Shown here: one piece after another, positions 33,863 through 45,782 of the stretch
Layout: every line of letters starts with the position of its first letter
How positions within the stretch are numbered: the stretch's first letter is position 1
Assembly (NCBI GenBank): GCA_029582155.1
Contig: CM055897.1
Location: forward strand, 17,094,076-17,158,075
DNA: 64,000 bases
Direction: 5' to 3'
DNA from: Panopea generosa
Taxonomy: Eukaryota > Mollusca > Bivalvia > Adapedonta > Hiatellidae
Notes under the pieces: model-generated
The model's database searches: none
Seen by the model: the letters and a program-made list of their open reading frames with translations, nothing else
What the model was told of the DNA's origin: nothing
Made by a program: the position numbers and the translations under genes

Positions 33863-34795
33863 CCGGCATTGACCGTCAACTAAATTCTTCCACGTTCTTC
33901 TCTGGCTTAAACCGCTAACTAGATCCTACCGCGATCTTCTCTGGCTTTTACCGCCAACTAGATCCTTCCGCGTTCTTCCATGGCTTTGACTCCAACTAGA
34001 TCCTTCTGTGTTTTCTCTGGCTTCGACCTCCAACTAGATCCTTCCGTTTTCTCTGGCTTTGACCGTCAACTGGATCCTTCTGCGTTCTTCTCTGGCTTTG
34101 ACCTTCAACTAGATCCTTCCACGTTCTTCTCTGGCTTTGACCGCCAACTGGATCCGACCACGTTCTTCTCTGGCTTTGACCGCCAACTAGATCCGACCAC
34201 GTACTCCTCTAGCTTTGATCGCCAACTGGATCCTTCTGTGTTCTTCTCTGGCTTTGACCGCCAACTGGATCCATCTGTGTTCTTTTCTGGCTCTGACCAC
34301 AAACTAGATCCTTCCGCGTTCTTCTCTGGCTTTGATCGCCAACTGGATCCTTCTGTGTTCTTCGCTGGCTTTGACCGCCAACTGGATCCTTCTGTGTTCT
34401 TCTCTGGCTTTGACCGCCAACTAGATCCTTCTGTGTTCTTCTCTGGCTTTGACCGCCAACTAGATCCTTCCGTTTTCTCTGGCTTTGACCGTCAACTGGA
34501 TCCTTCTGCGTTCTTCTCTGGCTTTGACCGTCAACTAGATCCTTCCACGTTCTTCTCTGGCTTTGATCGCCAGCTGGATCCGACCACGTTCTTCTCTGGC
34601 TTTGACTCCAACTATATCCTTCTGTGTTCTTCTCTGGCGTTGACCGCCAACTAGATCCGACCGCGTTCTTCCCTGGCTTTGACTCCAACTAGATCCTTCC
34701 TTGCTCTTCTCTGGCTTTGACCGCAAACTAGATCCTTCCACTTTCTTCTCTGGCTTTAACTGCAAACTAGATCCTTCGCTTTCTTCTCTGGGACA
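33863..34795 (+). repeat. 39-bp minisatellite, about 24 units
   Basis: The unit is TTCTCTGGCTTTGACCGCCA followed by ACTAGATCCTTCCGCGTTC. Because 39 is divisible by 3, one plus frame (33980-34654) encodes 13-residue repeats of the type FFSGFDRQLDPSV, and minus frames encode 13-residue SQRRTQKDPVGGQ-type repeats. In-frame stops and units 3 bp short interrupt the frames, no signal peptide or flanking domain is present, and both strands are open, so a genuine protein is unlikely. Confidence 0.93.
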
Positions 34796-35076
34796 CCTTA
34801 TAATAACACAGACTGAAAATTACCCATATACACTACAAATATGCGCGACAACGCGCCCATAAATAACCCATGTACCGGTAGTTTCCCCATAAATTTGTTG
34901 ATTCATGAAAGGTACGAGCAAATATTAAGAAGTAATTAAAATAGTTGCGACCTACAAAACACAGAGGTACCTCTGTTTCATGTAGGTCACAACAATTTTA
35001 ACTACTTGTATATACATATGACATAAATTCTGTGTTTAATCTTATATCGAATGTTGCCGCTCAGTTTCCTTAACGT
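34796..35076. other. Short spacer
   Basis: It contains a palindromic word pair, GACCTACAAAACACAGAGGTACCTCTGTTTCATGTAGGTC, at about 34949-34989: a 40-bp near-perfect palindrome centred on GGTACC. Nothing else is recognised. Confidence 0.6.
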
Positions 35077-35515
35077 CTCACTACACTGTTACGCACCTTT
35101 TTCCCCACGGTAGCAAGATTCTTAAAAAATAGGCCTATGTACTTTGGTTATGAAATATTTTCAAAATGGTTCATAGTGGCTGTGATTTCTTGCTGCAGAT
35201 GAGTAGAGCAAAAGTTGGCATAGCATGTACTGTAATAAGACATCACTGGTATTAAAAATGTGACTTTTATAGGATTTCAACATATGCATGTATTTATGAG
35301 CATTTGAGGACTTCTTTTTTCAAAAAAACTCAGGGTGTCACTGCACCCGCTTTAAAAAAACAATGCGGACAACCTACCAGTTATTGTGCAATGTATGTGT
35401 GTATACATTCCTGCTATGAAAAAAAAATACTATGTGAATTCTTTTTATACCAGTGAAATCCTAGACCTTATTTTATATAGAACAAAGAGCAAAATTCAAC
35501 TGTGTAGTGAGACCT
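35077..35515 (+). repeat. About 440-bp dispersed repeat, copy 2
   Basis: This is the second collinear copy of the repeat at 23539-23976, in the same orientation and of equal length. Differences are mostly substitutions and 1-8 bp indels (for example ATGCATGTATTT for ATGTATTT). A partial third relative lies at about 50553-50640. Confidence 0.85.
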
Positions 35516-36570
35516 TAAACGAATACCTAAATTCAATTCAAAGTTCGTTGATATTTGGACAAGTTCATCATTGAATGATATACAATGTAGATAAATCGGG
35601 TAACTATGTGAATTCTTATATCTTTAGGTCCGAGATTGATTACCTTATTTGTACGTCTTACTTGTACCGATTTCATAAAGTCGATATATTATGTGTACAA
35701 CCGTTCTCAAATAAACGCACTGGCGAGTAAAATCACCGTCGGTTACCGGCTCACAACAATATTAAGAAAATATATGAAAAACAAAATAAAATAATGCCTT
35801 GAATTATGTCTTGAAGTTCACCTTTTTATGACAATTATTGACGATTTTTTACGATTATTGGCGGTATTTGACTTATTTCCGGTAAGTTCGAATGATGATT
35901 CGTGGGTTTAATCAATTCGTGCAAAGTTTATGATATGTTAAAGATTAAATTTATATTGATTATGTTACTACTTGTTACTTTTAAATGTCATACGAATATA
36001 ATGAAATAATGACATAACACAGAAACTCTTAATATATATGCAAAGGGTAATACATAATTATTCGGATTTGGCCATTTTAACATCACAAACACAGTTACAC
36101 ACGCCATTTTGCCTTTATGCGTCTCTGGTACTGGTTTCATATTAAGACGTACCATACTATATGTGTTATTTTTACATTTTAGCTGGCATTTGCATCAGGA
36201 GTGTGTGCTGAAGTGCCCACGTGGTCATGTTTATATCAAAAGAGCTTGTTTAAGAAGACCATAAACAGTGTTTACACTCAAAGTTTGACAAATCCATCGT
36301 TTTTATACAGGAATTGGGATTTTACATATTACCAACATAAAAAGTTATAACGTTAATAAACGAAGACTCATTTCTGTGTACAAATCAACAAATTAACAAA
36401 AGAAAAAAAGAAAAGAAAAACATGAACATGCATAATTAACCGAGAAACTTCTAATGAACTTCAGTGTTTCATCAAAGTATGTCAAAAAACTATATTTGTC
36501 TCTTCTGATGTCAGGCATCAGCTACAGTGATATTATTTTTGTCAACATCTGTGTATCACTTTTGAACTAT
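35516..36570. other. Gene-less AT-rich stretch before the 26-bp array
   Basis: I recognise no gene or repeat here. Confidence 0.4.
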
Positions 36571-39500
36571 GCAGGGTCCATGTAATGTATCCACTATATC
36601 CACGCAGGAATAAATCACATATGCAACTATATATACAGGGATTTATCACTATGGATCTATGTAGGGCTGTATCACTCTAGATCCATGCAGGGATGTATCA
36701 CTCTAGATCCATGTAGGGATGTAACACTCTAGATCCATGCAGGGATGTATCAATCTATATTCATGCAAGGATGTATCACTGTAGATACATGAAATGATGT
36801 ATTACACTATATCCATGCAGGGATGTATCACATGTGCAATTATATATAAAGGGATTTATCACTAGGGATCTATGCAGGGCTGTATCACTCTAGATTCATG
36901 CAGGGATGTATCACTCTATATTCATGCAAGGATGTATCAATCTAGATACATGTAATGATGTATCACACTAGACCAATGCAAGGATGTATCGCACTATATT
37001 CATGCAGGGATGTATCAGTCTAGATCCATGTAATGATGTATCACACTAGATCTATGCAGGGATGTATCACACTATATTCATGCATGGATGTATCACTCTA
37101 GATCCATGTAATGATGTATCACACTAGATCCATGCAAGGATGTATCACATGTGCAATTATATATCACTCTAGAATCATACAGAGATTTATGGATCTATGT
37201 AGAGCTGTATCACTTTAGATCAATGCAGGGACGTATCACTCTAGATCCATTTAGGGATGTATCACTCTGTATCCATGCAGACATGTATCACTTTATATCC
37301 ATGCAGGGATGTGTCACATGTGCAATTATATATCACTCTAGACTCATACAGGGATTCATCACTATGGATTTATGTAAAGCTGTATTATTCTAGATCCATG
37401 CAAGAATGTATCACTCTAGATCCATGTAGGTATGTATCACTCTGTATCCATGCAGAAATGTATCATTTTATATCCATGCAGGGATGTATCACATGTGCAA
37501 TTATATATCACTCTAGACTCATACAGAGATTCATCACTATGATTCTATGTTGAGCTGTATCACTCTAGATCCATGCAGGGATGTATCACTCTAGATCCAT
37601 GCAGATATATATGATATGTATAATTCTATACATATGTAGGTATGTATCACTTTATATTCATGCATTAGTGTATCACTTTAAATCCATGTAGGGATATATC
37701 ATTCTATATCAATACAGGGATGTATCACTCAATATTCATGCAGGGATATATCACTCTATATCCATGCAAGGATATATCACTGTATATTCATGCAGGGATG
37801 TATCATCCTTGATCCATGCAGGGATGTATCACTCTATATCAATGCAGAGATGTATAATTCTATACGAATGCAAGTATGTATCACTCTAGATCCATGCAGG
37901 AATGTTTTTCTCTAGATCCTTGCAGGAATGTATCACTCAATATACATGTAGGGATGTATTACTCTATATCCAGGCAGGGTTGTATCACCCTAGATCAATA
38001 CATGGCTATATCACTCTGTTTCTATGCAGGGATGCATCACTACTCTATATTCATGCAGGGATGTATCTCTCTATATCCATGCAAGGATGTATCACCCTAG
38101 ATCCACGCATGGCTATATCAAATTATATTAATGCAGGGATGTATAACTCTTGATCCATGCAGGGATGTATCACTCCATAACAATGCAGGGATGTATCACT
38201 TTATATCCATGCAGGAATGTATCACTCTATATCAATGCTGGGATGTATCACTATGTAACCATAAAGGGATGTATCACTTTATATTCAAGCAGGGATGTAT
38301 CACTCTATATTCATGCAGGTATGTATCACTCTATACCCATGCAGGGATGTATCACATGTGCAATTATATATCACTCTAGAATCATACAGAGATTTATGGA
38401 TCTATGTAGAGCTGTATCACTTTAGATCAATGCAGGGACGTATCACTCTAGATCCATTTAGGGATGTATCACTCTGTATCCATGCAGACATGTATCACTT
38501 TATATCCATGCAGGGATGTGTCACATGTGCAATTATATATCACTCTAGACTCATACAGGGATTCATCACTATGGATTTATGTAAAGCTGTATTATTCTAG
38601 ATCCATGCAAGAATGTATCACTCTAGATCCATGTAGGTATGTATCACTCTGTATCCATGCAGAAATGTATCATTTTATATCCATGCAGGGATGTATCACA
38701 TGTGCAATTATATATCACTCTAGACTCATACAGAGATTCATCACTATGATTCTATGTTGAGCTGTATCACTCTAGATCCATGCAGGGATGTATCACTCTA
38801 GATCCATGCAGATATATATGATATGTATAATTCTATACATATGTAGGTATGTATCACTTTATATTCATGCATTAGTGTATCACTTTAAATCCATGTAGGG
38901 ATATATCATTCTATATCAATACAGGGATGTATCACTCAATATTCATGCAGGGATATATCACTCTATATCCATGCAAGGATATATCACTGTATATTCATGC
39001 AGGGATGTATCATCCTTGATCCATGCAGGGATGTATCACTCTATATCAATGCAGAGATGTATAATTCTATACGAATGCAAGTATGTATCACTCTAGATCC
39101 ATGCAGGAATGTTTTTCTCTAGATCCTTGCAGGAATGTATCACTCAATATACATGTAGGGATGTATTACTCTATATCCAGGCAGGGTTGTATCACCCTAG
39201 ATCAATACATGGCTATATCACTCTGTTTCTATGCAGGGATGCATCACTACTCTATATTCATGCAGGGATGTATCTCTCTATATCCATGCAAGGATGTATC
39301 ACCCTAGATCCACGCATGGCTATATCAAATTATATTAATGCAGGGATGTATAACTCTTGATCCATGCAGGGATGTATCACTCCATAACAATGCAGGGATG
39401 TATCACTTTATATCCATGCAGGAATGTATCACTCTATATCAATGCTGGGATGTATCACTATGTAACCATAAAGGGATGTATCACTTTATATTCAAGCAGG

Positions 39501-41375
39501 GATGTATCACTCTATATTCATGCAGGTATGTATCACTCTATACCCATGCAGGGATGTATCACTCTATATTTCTACAGGGATGTATCACTCAATATCCATA
39601 AAGGGACATATCACTCTATATCCATACAGGGATGTATCACTTTATATTCACGCAGGTATGTATCATTCAATACCCATGCAGGGATGTATCATTCTATATT
39701 TATACAGGTAATTTTCATTCTATATCCATGCAAGGATGTATCACTCTATATCCATACAGGGATGTATCACTCTTTATGCATGCACGTATGTATCACTCTA
39801 TACCCATGCATGCAAGGATGTATCACTCTATATTCATGCAGTTATGTATCACTATATACACATGCAGGGATGTATCTCTCTATATCTGTACAGGTATGTA
39901 TAACTTTATATATATGCAGGATGCATAACTCTATATCTCTACAGGTATGTATCACTCTATATCCATGGAGGGATGTATCACTCTATATCCATATATGGAT
40001 GTATCACTCTATATCCATGCAGGGATGTATCACTATATTCATGCAGGTATGTATCACTCTATATCCATACATGGGTGTATCAATATATATCCATAAAAGG
40101 ATGTATCACTCTCTTTATATATACAGGGATGTATCACTTTATATCTCTAAATGTATGTATCACTTTATATCCATGCAGGGATGGATCACTCTATATCCAT
40201 GCAGGGATGTATCATCCTAGATCAATGTATGTATGTATCACATTATATTCATGCAGGGATGTATCACTCTAGATCCATGCAGGAATGTATCACTCCATAT
40301 CAATGCAGTGATGTATCACTATATATCCATGCAGGTATGTATCACTCTATATCCATGCAGGGATGTATCATACATTATCCATGCAGGGAAGTATCACTCT
40401 TTATCCATACATGGATGTATCACTCTATATTCATGCAGGTATGTATCACTCTAGATCCATGCAGATATGTAAGCTATGTATAATTCTATACATATGCAGG
40501 TATGTATCACTTTATATCCATGCAGGGATGTATCACATGTGCAATTATATATCACTCTAGACTCATACAGAGATTCATCACTATGGTTCTATGTAGAGCT
40601 GTATCACTCTATATTCATGCAGGGATGTATCACTCTATATCCATACATGGGTGTATCACTCTATATCCATGCAGGGATATATCACTCTAGATCCATGCAG
40701 GGATGTATCACTCTAGATCCATGCAGATATATATGTTATGTATAATTCTATACATATGCAGGTATGTATCACTGTATATTCATGCATTGGTGTATAACTT
40801 TAAATCCATGCAGGGACATATCATTCTATATCAATACTGGAATGTATCACTCAATATTCATGCAGGGATATATCACTCTATATCCATGCAAGGATGTATC
40901 ACTGTATATTCATGCAAAGATGTATCATCCTTGATCCATGCAGGGATGTATCAATCTATATCCATACAGGGATGTATCACTCTTTATCCATTCAATGATG
41001 TATCTCTCTATATCCATGCAGAGATGTATCACGCTAGATCCATGCAAAGATATATCACACTAGATCCATACAAATATATATCACTCTAGATACATGCATG
41101 GATGTATCACTCTAGATCCATGCATGAACGTATCACTAGATGCATGCATGGATGTTTCACCCTAGATCCCGGCATGGATGTATCACTCTATATTCATGCA
41201 TGGATATATCACTCTAGCTCAATGCATGGATATATCACTCTTGATCAATGCGTGGATGTATCACTCTAGATCAATGCATAGATGTATCACTCTACATTTA
41301 TGCATGGATGTATCACTTTAGATCAGTTCTGGGATGTATCACTGTACATACATTCATGCTGGAACGCATCGCTCT
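36571..41375 (+). repeat. 26-bp minisatellite, about 4.8 kb
   Basis: The unit is approximately ATCCATGCAGGGATGTATCACTCTAT with variants (ATTCATGC, AGATCC, CACTTTA). Occasional marker units CACATGTGCAATTATATATCAC interrupt it at about 36832, 37147, 37318, 37493, 38354, 38525, 38700 and 40534. Many overlapping plus frames of 60-290 codons (MYHSISMQGCITLYP-type) simply reflect the stop-poor unit in different phases and are not genes. Confidence 0.95.
37136..39549 (+). repeat. 1207-bp tandem duplication within the 26-bp array
   Basis: 37136-38342 and 38343-39549 are adjacent direct copies. All landmark variants and the frames inside them (for example 37257/38464 and 37876/39083) are identical at a constant 1207-bp offset; I saw no difference. 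This means either a very recent duplication or an assembly artefact. Confidence 0.9.
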
Positions 41376-41650
41376 GAAATCACACATGGGTTATCTTTAA
41401 CAACAGTAACGAACATGACAGAAATGATAATATAGATAGACACTCATTGAGAGAATTTCTACGGAGATCATCGTGCTATTATTATAACTCGGAACCACAT
41501 CATGGTTTGAAGATCTTTTAACATAACACATTCTGCATTCAACGTTAATTACTTTGTGAAGTTGTTTCTGTAAAATATCAGAATGGTTATCTAGATGTCA
41601 TTAAATATGATATAGCTCTTTAGTTTGTTTTGTTTTAACATTTTACTGAT
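41376..41650. other. Spacer without features
   Basis: I see nothing recognisable here. Confidence 0.4.
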
Positions 41651-41784
41651 AGAACCAGCACTAAGGATATGCGGATAAAGTGTCTTGCTCAAGGAAACTA
41701 CACATAGTCGTGACAGAGGATCGAACCCACGACCCTCCGATTATAAGTCGGATGCTCTACCATCAAGCGTTCCACGTGCTGTAG
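41651..41784 (-). mobile_element. tRNA-derived SINE-like fragment
   Basis: On the minus strand 41707-41784 reads like a tRNA 5' half and T arm: TGGTAGAGCATCCGACTTATAATCGGAGGGTCGTGGGTTCGATCC. The anticodon arm is CCGA/TCGG around CTTATAA, so a UAU-type anticodon, with a B box GGGTTCGATCC. The acceptor stem does not pair. The adjoining GTGTCTTGCTCAAGGAA block (plus strand, about 41680) is typical of SINE bodies and recurs in diverged form at about 59163. Confidence 0.6.
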
Positions 41785-42409
41785 TTTAAATAATATATCG
41801 AACTTCAGAAGACCTGTTTGACAAACAACACACAAGGAAGTAATTTGATTGTCAAAAAGTTATTATTGAAAATAATTTATTTAAATGATAAATTGTTTTA
41901 GGATGTTCGTCAATCACGTGTGTATATTTCATCTTATAATAACAGGACACATGTATTACAAAGTAATTACATAATATGCAATAGTTTAGTCATGTTAGTT
42001 CAATGAAAGCAGTAAGATTTTTCTCTGATTATATAACCTTCTTACTAAATTTGAAAAAAAAATAGATTCACTGTATGAGATTTAATACTAGAAAAAGAAA
42101 ATTATGGTCATCAGGAGAAAGAGCATTCAAGGGACACAACCGCCTGAAGTATAGACACATCATAAACATAATATTAACGAAAGGCTCAATGCATACACAC
42201 AGAAGAAGTGACAACGCCTTGCAACGGCCAGTAGTAAAATCTCTACTGGGGAGCTTAAACATGTTACACGGCCACACCCAACCTCGCCCTTGTCCCGTAG
42301 CCACATCACACCACCATGATAAGGTATAACCTTCGTGACATGTAATACCGGAAATAAAATGTTTGCAACGCACAGTTCATTCTTTTTATAAAGTGGTTTA
42401 ATGCCAGTT
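41785..42409. other. Gene-less stretch with a GC-richer block
   Basis: About 42210-42330 is GC-rich for this window and contains a small hairpin, GTAGTAAAATCTCTAC. Frames are open on both strands across it (84 codons plus, 101 codons minus) with no motif. I cannot name it. Confidence 0.35.
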
Positions 42410-43372
42410 TAAACACATGGCAGGTTACATGTACATATGGCAGTTTAAATACGGTTATTTACGACAGGTTACATATGGCAGGTTACATATAGCAAGTGAT
42501 ATATGACAGGTGACTTATGAAAGGTAACATACGGCAGGTTACATATGGCAGGTTACATATAGCAAGTGATATATGGCAGGTGACATACGGCAGTGGCATA
42601 TGGTAGATAACTTATGACAGGTTACTTAAGACAGGTGACATATGGCAGGTTACTTGTGACAAGTAACATACGGCAGGTTATATAATATGTTAGATATGGC
42701 AGGGTACATATGTAAGGTTACATTAATCAGGTTACATATGGCAGGTTACATATGGCAGGTTACATATAGCAAGTGATATATGACAGGTGACTTATGACAG
42801 GTAACGTATGTCAGGTTACATATAGCAGGTTACAAATAGCAAGTGATATATGACAGGTGACTTATGACAGGTAACATATGGCAGGTTATATATAGCAGGT
42901 TACATATAGCAAGTGATATATGACAGGTGACTTATGACAGGTAACATATAGCAGGTTACATATGGCAGGTTATTAATGGCAGGCTACACATGAAAGGTTA
43001 CATATGGCAGGTTACATAGGGCAGGTTACATATAGCAAGTGATATATGGCAGGTGACATACGGCAGTGGCATATGGTAGATGACTTATGACAGGTTACTT
43101 ATGACAGGTGACATATGGCAGGTTATTTGTGACAAGTTACATACGGCAGGTTACATATATTGTGTAGCGTATAGTATTTTGCACATGTCAGGTTACATAT
43201 AGTATGTTACATATGATATGTTAGATATGGCAGGTTACATATATCAGATTACATATGGTAGGATACATATAGTAAATTACATATATCAGGTTACATAGGT
43301 AATGTTACATATGGCAGGTTACATATGACATGTTACATACAGTAAGTGATATATGGCAGGTGATATACTTCT
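42410..43372 (+). repeat. 14-bp minisatellite
   Basis: The unit is ACATATGGCAGGTT with common variants GATATATGACAGGT and ACATATAGCAAGTG. A four-unit 56-bp block (ACATATAGCAAGTGATATATGACAGG...) is repeated several times between 42485 and 43060, so there is higher-order structure. It starts near CAGTTTAAACACATGGCAGGTTAC. Confidence 0.92.
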
Positions 43373-43559
43373 TATTAAATAAACATTACATCTGATTAGT
43401 TTTTATAAATGCGGTCTGTATATCCAGTAGTCTTTGGAAAATGAATAGACGTTACAGCGACGATTCAAAGAAGTTAACAGGCAAAGAAAATATTAACCAG
43501 TAACAACATATGTAAAACATAGTCATTGACAGTCATATAAAACAGTTGTCCTTATAAAC

Positions 43560-43783
43560 TGTCTGGAACGGATTGATTTATTGAATATTTAGCGTCACTC
43601 TTATGCTATCAAGAGTTAACATACGAGCAGTTAACCTAAACGGTATTTTCTGAGGTCCTGAACGGTTAACCAGTACTTGAGCGCACCCCATCTCCGTAAG
43701 TAACTGATAACTTTCCCACTTGAATAAGCAGTGAGAGACGAATGATAATGAGACACAATGTCGTATATCAATCATCACGTTAC
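43560..43783 (-). mobile_element. tRNA-derived SINE, 5'-truncated copy
   Basis: Its reverse complement follows the body of the SINE at 17836-18140: GATTGATATACGACATT, TCATTATCATTCGTCTCT, TTCAAGTGGGAAAGTTATCAGTTACTT, GATGGGGTG(C/T)GCTC, GTACTGGTTAACC and GTGACGCTAAATATTCA. The tRNA head is missing, as expected of incomplete target-primed reverse transcription. Confidence 0.8.
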
Positions 43784-43954
43784 TAAATTTATTTTATTTT
43801 TTTAAACGCCATCTTGAATTTTGAACTGTACAATAAAAAAGTAATTGGATCCAATAAACTGCTTCATAGTGTACGGTCACGTGGTAACATCTGGATTAAG
43901 GGATTGGCTATACACTTACAGGTAGAATAATATATTATCTCTATCACTGTTTTA

Positions 43955-44580
43955 CAAAACTATGACGGTAAGCTTAATGGCATATGTATCCCGGGGTTCG
44001 GCAGTTCATCTTGTTCAAGATTATCATTTCTCCCTTTCCTAAAAGTCATTATTTTAATTTTCAGTGTACTTACACTTGATTCTATCATTAACAATACTCT
44101 GTTGAAATATTTAAGCTTCTTTGCAACTCGCCACTATTGTTAGAAAATATGTTGCTGTCATCCGCATACAACACTAAAACTACAGTTTAAAATAAGTACA
44201 GGTATACCACGTAAGTCCATTTTATACAAACATCTTCAATATCGTTAAAAAACATAAAAAATAGAAAGGGAGATAAGCGTTCACACTGCCTAACTCCCAC
44301 CATGCATTCAAATGTATTAGTAAGTTGATTACAATGTTTTACCCTTGATTTAACAGATAAATAAATTGATCAAATTATATCTAACATGTTCCATTGTATG
44401 CCAATTTTTATTACTTTTGCCCATAAACCGTCTCTTATTACGTAATCAAACGTTTTAATAAAGTCAATAAAATCACAATATAGCTGTTGATTGCTATTTA
44501 ACATATGTGTGCTGAGTCCGTGTATACAAATATGTTTTCTGTTGTCCCAATATTGGATATAAAACCTGCTTGAGCCTCAA
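43955..44580 (-). pseudogene. Broken non-LTR reverse transcriptase fragment
   Basis: Reading the minus strand across frames gives EAQAGF...TTENIF, then LYCDFIDFIKTFDYVIRDGLW (palm motif A region, normally D-F-x-K-A-F-D), VRQCERLSPFLFFMF (normally R-Q-G-E-x-L-S-P), LYADDSNIF (catalytic YADD intact at 44157-44168) and KIKIMTFRKG. The order is correct for a reverse transcriptase, but several frameshifts and stops (for example TAA near 44490 and TGA near 44380) break it. The catalytic YADD survives although G in RQGE is C. It differs from the L2-like element at 51-54 kb. The 5' end abuts a 45-bp tandem repeat. Confidence 0.8.
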
Positions 44581-44735
44581 TATATACCAAATAACAATCA
44601 GCCTAATCTTGTAATCTATCCTCAACATATACCAAACAACATTCAGCCTAATCTTGTAATCTACCCTCACAATATACCAAATAACATTCAGCCTAATCGT
44701 GTAATCTATCCTCAACATATACCAAATCACATTCT
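44575..44735. repeat. 45-bp tandem repeat, about 3.5 units
   Basis: CCTCAATATATACCAAATAACA then ATCAGCCTAATCTTGTAATCTAT is repeated at 45-bp steps (about 44575, 44620, 44665, 44710). In the minus frame it encodes 15-residue repeats. Confidence 0.85.
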
Positions 44736-44924
44736 TAACACACTTAATAACGTTATTCCTCTGTAAGTATATCCGTGGTTAATGTTCCCTTGTTATAAAG
44801 AGGTACGACTAATCCGTCAGACAAGCTATAAGAAAATATCCAATTTCAAATATTTTATTACATGTATAAAGAGACAGCAAAGAAGATATTAATATATGTT
44901 AATTCTGTTATTGTTACTAAGTGA

Positions 44925-45056
44925 AAAAGCCTTTGTCAATCCTATGGCACATTGATCAGCGCAGTCAGACATTCCGAGCCCACTGTCTTCCTAACTCGTC
45001 AATGGCGTGCATAATACAATATAACACTGTTTGATAACATTCAATAGACTGAATTT
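44925..45056 (+). repeat. Dispersed repeat (family of 31955-32265), left half
   Basis: GCCTTTGTCAATCCTATGGCACATTGATCAGC...GTCAGACATTCCGAGCCCA...ATAACACTGTTTGATAACATTC matches 31957-32073. Confidence 0.65.
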
Positions 45057-45637
45057 ATTTCCAATAAACAAAAGAAACGTTTGTTTATTTCTGGGGCTAA
45101 TAGATTCAGCCGTTCGATTTCTAGATTGTCTGAGATGCTTTGTCTGTATGTTATGAAGAACATGTAAAAGTTTTATTAAAACCCAGTTACATGACCCGGG
45201 CTTACTTTTGGTCACACTGTGTAATGTTTTTATATTTTTTTTGCTGGTTACAAACATATATAAAGAATTTTAAAGTCTTTTTCATTTGTTTGTGTTATGA
45301 TGTTAGTGCATCAGTATATACATGTATGTGTTGAACATAATTATTTAACAAATGGGTTAATGATTGAGTGAGCAATTGTGTTGCATGATGGGTGAATACA
45401 CAATATTTTCTAATTCCCGCCAAACTAAGCATCTCGGTACTTTTCTTCTGACAATCAAAGCGACAACATTTAAATAACTCCTTATAGAATATTCGAAGAA
45501 TTACAATTAGTTTTGAATAGTTTTACTACTTGCTGATCAGCCTCGTTCTTGTTTCGTATTCTAATTTATAGTACTATAGAAAACAATGCATAAACCTTAT
45601 TTTTCTGATCATTCTAACAAACCTCGGTCAAAAAAGT

Positions 45638-45712
45638 GTTGGTGGTAGTCTAATGGATAGAGTGTTGGCCGCTCATGCCAGAGGTTGCCGGTTCGACCCG
45701 CAGCTCGACCTG
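45638..45712 (+). tRNA. tRNA-like sequence (SINE head or pseudogene)
   Basis: GGTGGTAGTCTAATGGATAGAGTGTTGG resembles a D arm with A box, and GTTGCCGGTTCGACCCGCAG a T arm with B box. The 3' end CTCGACC does not pair with the 5' end, so it is not a functional tRNA as it stands. It lies inside the DNA that interrupts the dispersed repeat. Confidence 0.5.
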
Positions 45713-45782
45713 ATGCCTCTCATAAAACAATATGAACTAAATAAGTGTTGGATACAATAAAATGGCATTGACTCATCCGATA

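Noticed and set aside
37151-41089. Many MYHSISMQGCITLYP-type plus frames in the 26-bp array
   Set aside because: Short overlapping frames in all phases of one repeat with no unique sequence.
36571-41375. CRISPR-like array
   Set aside because: Repeats are contiguous with no unique spacers of constant length, there are no cas genes, and the DNA is eukaryotic.
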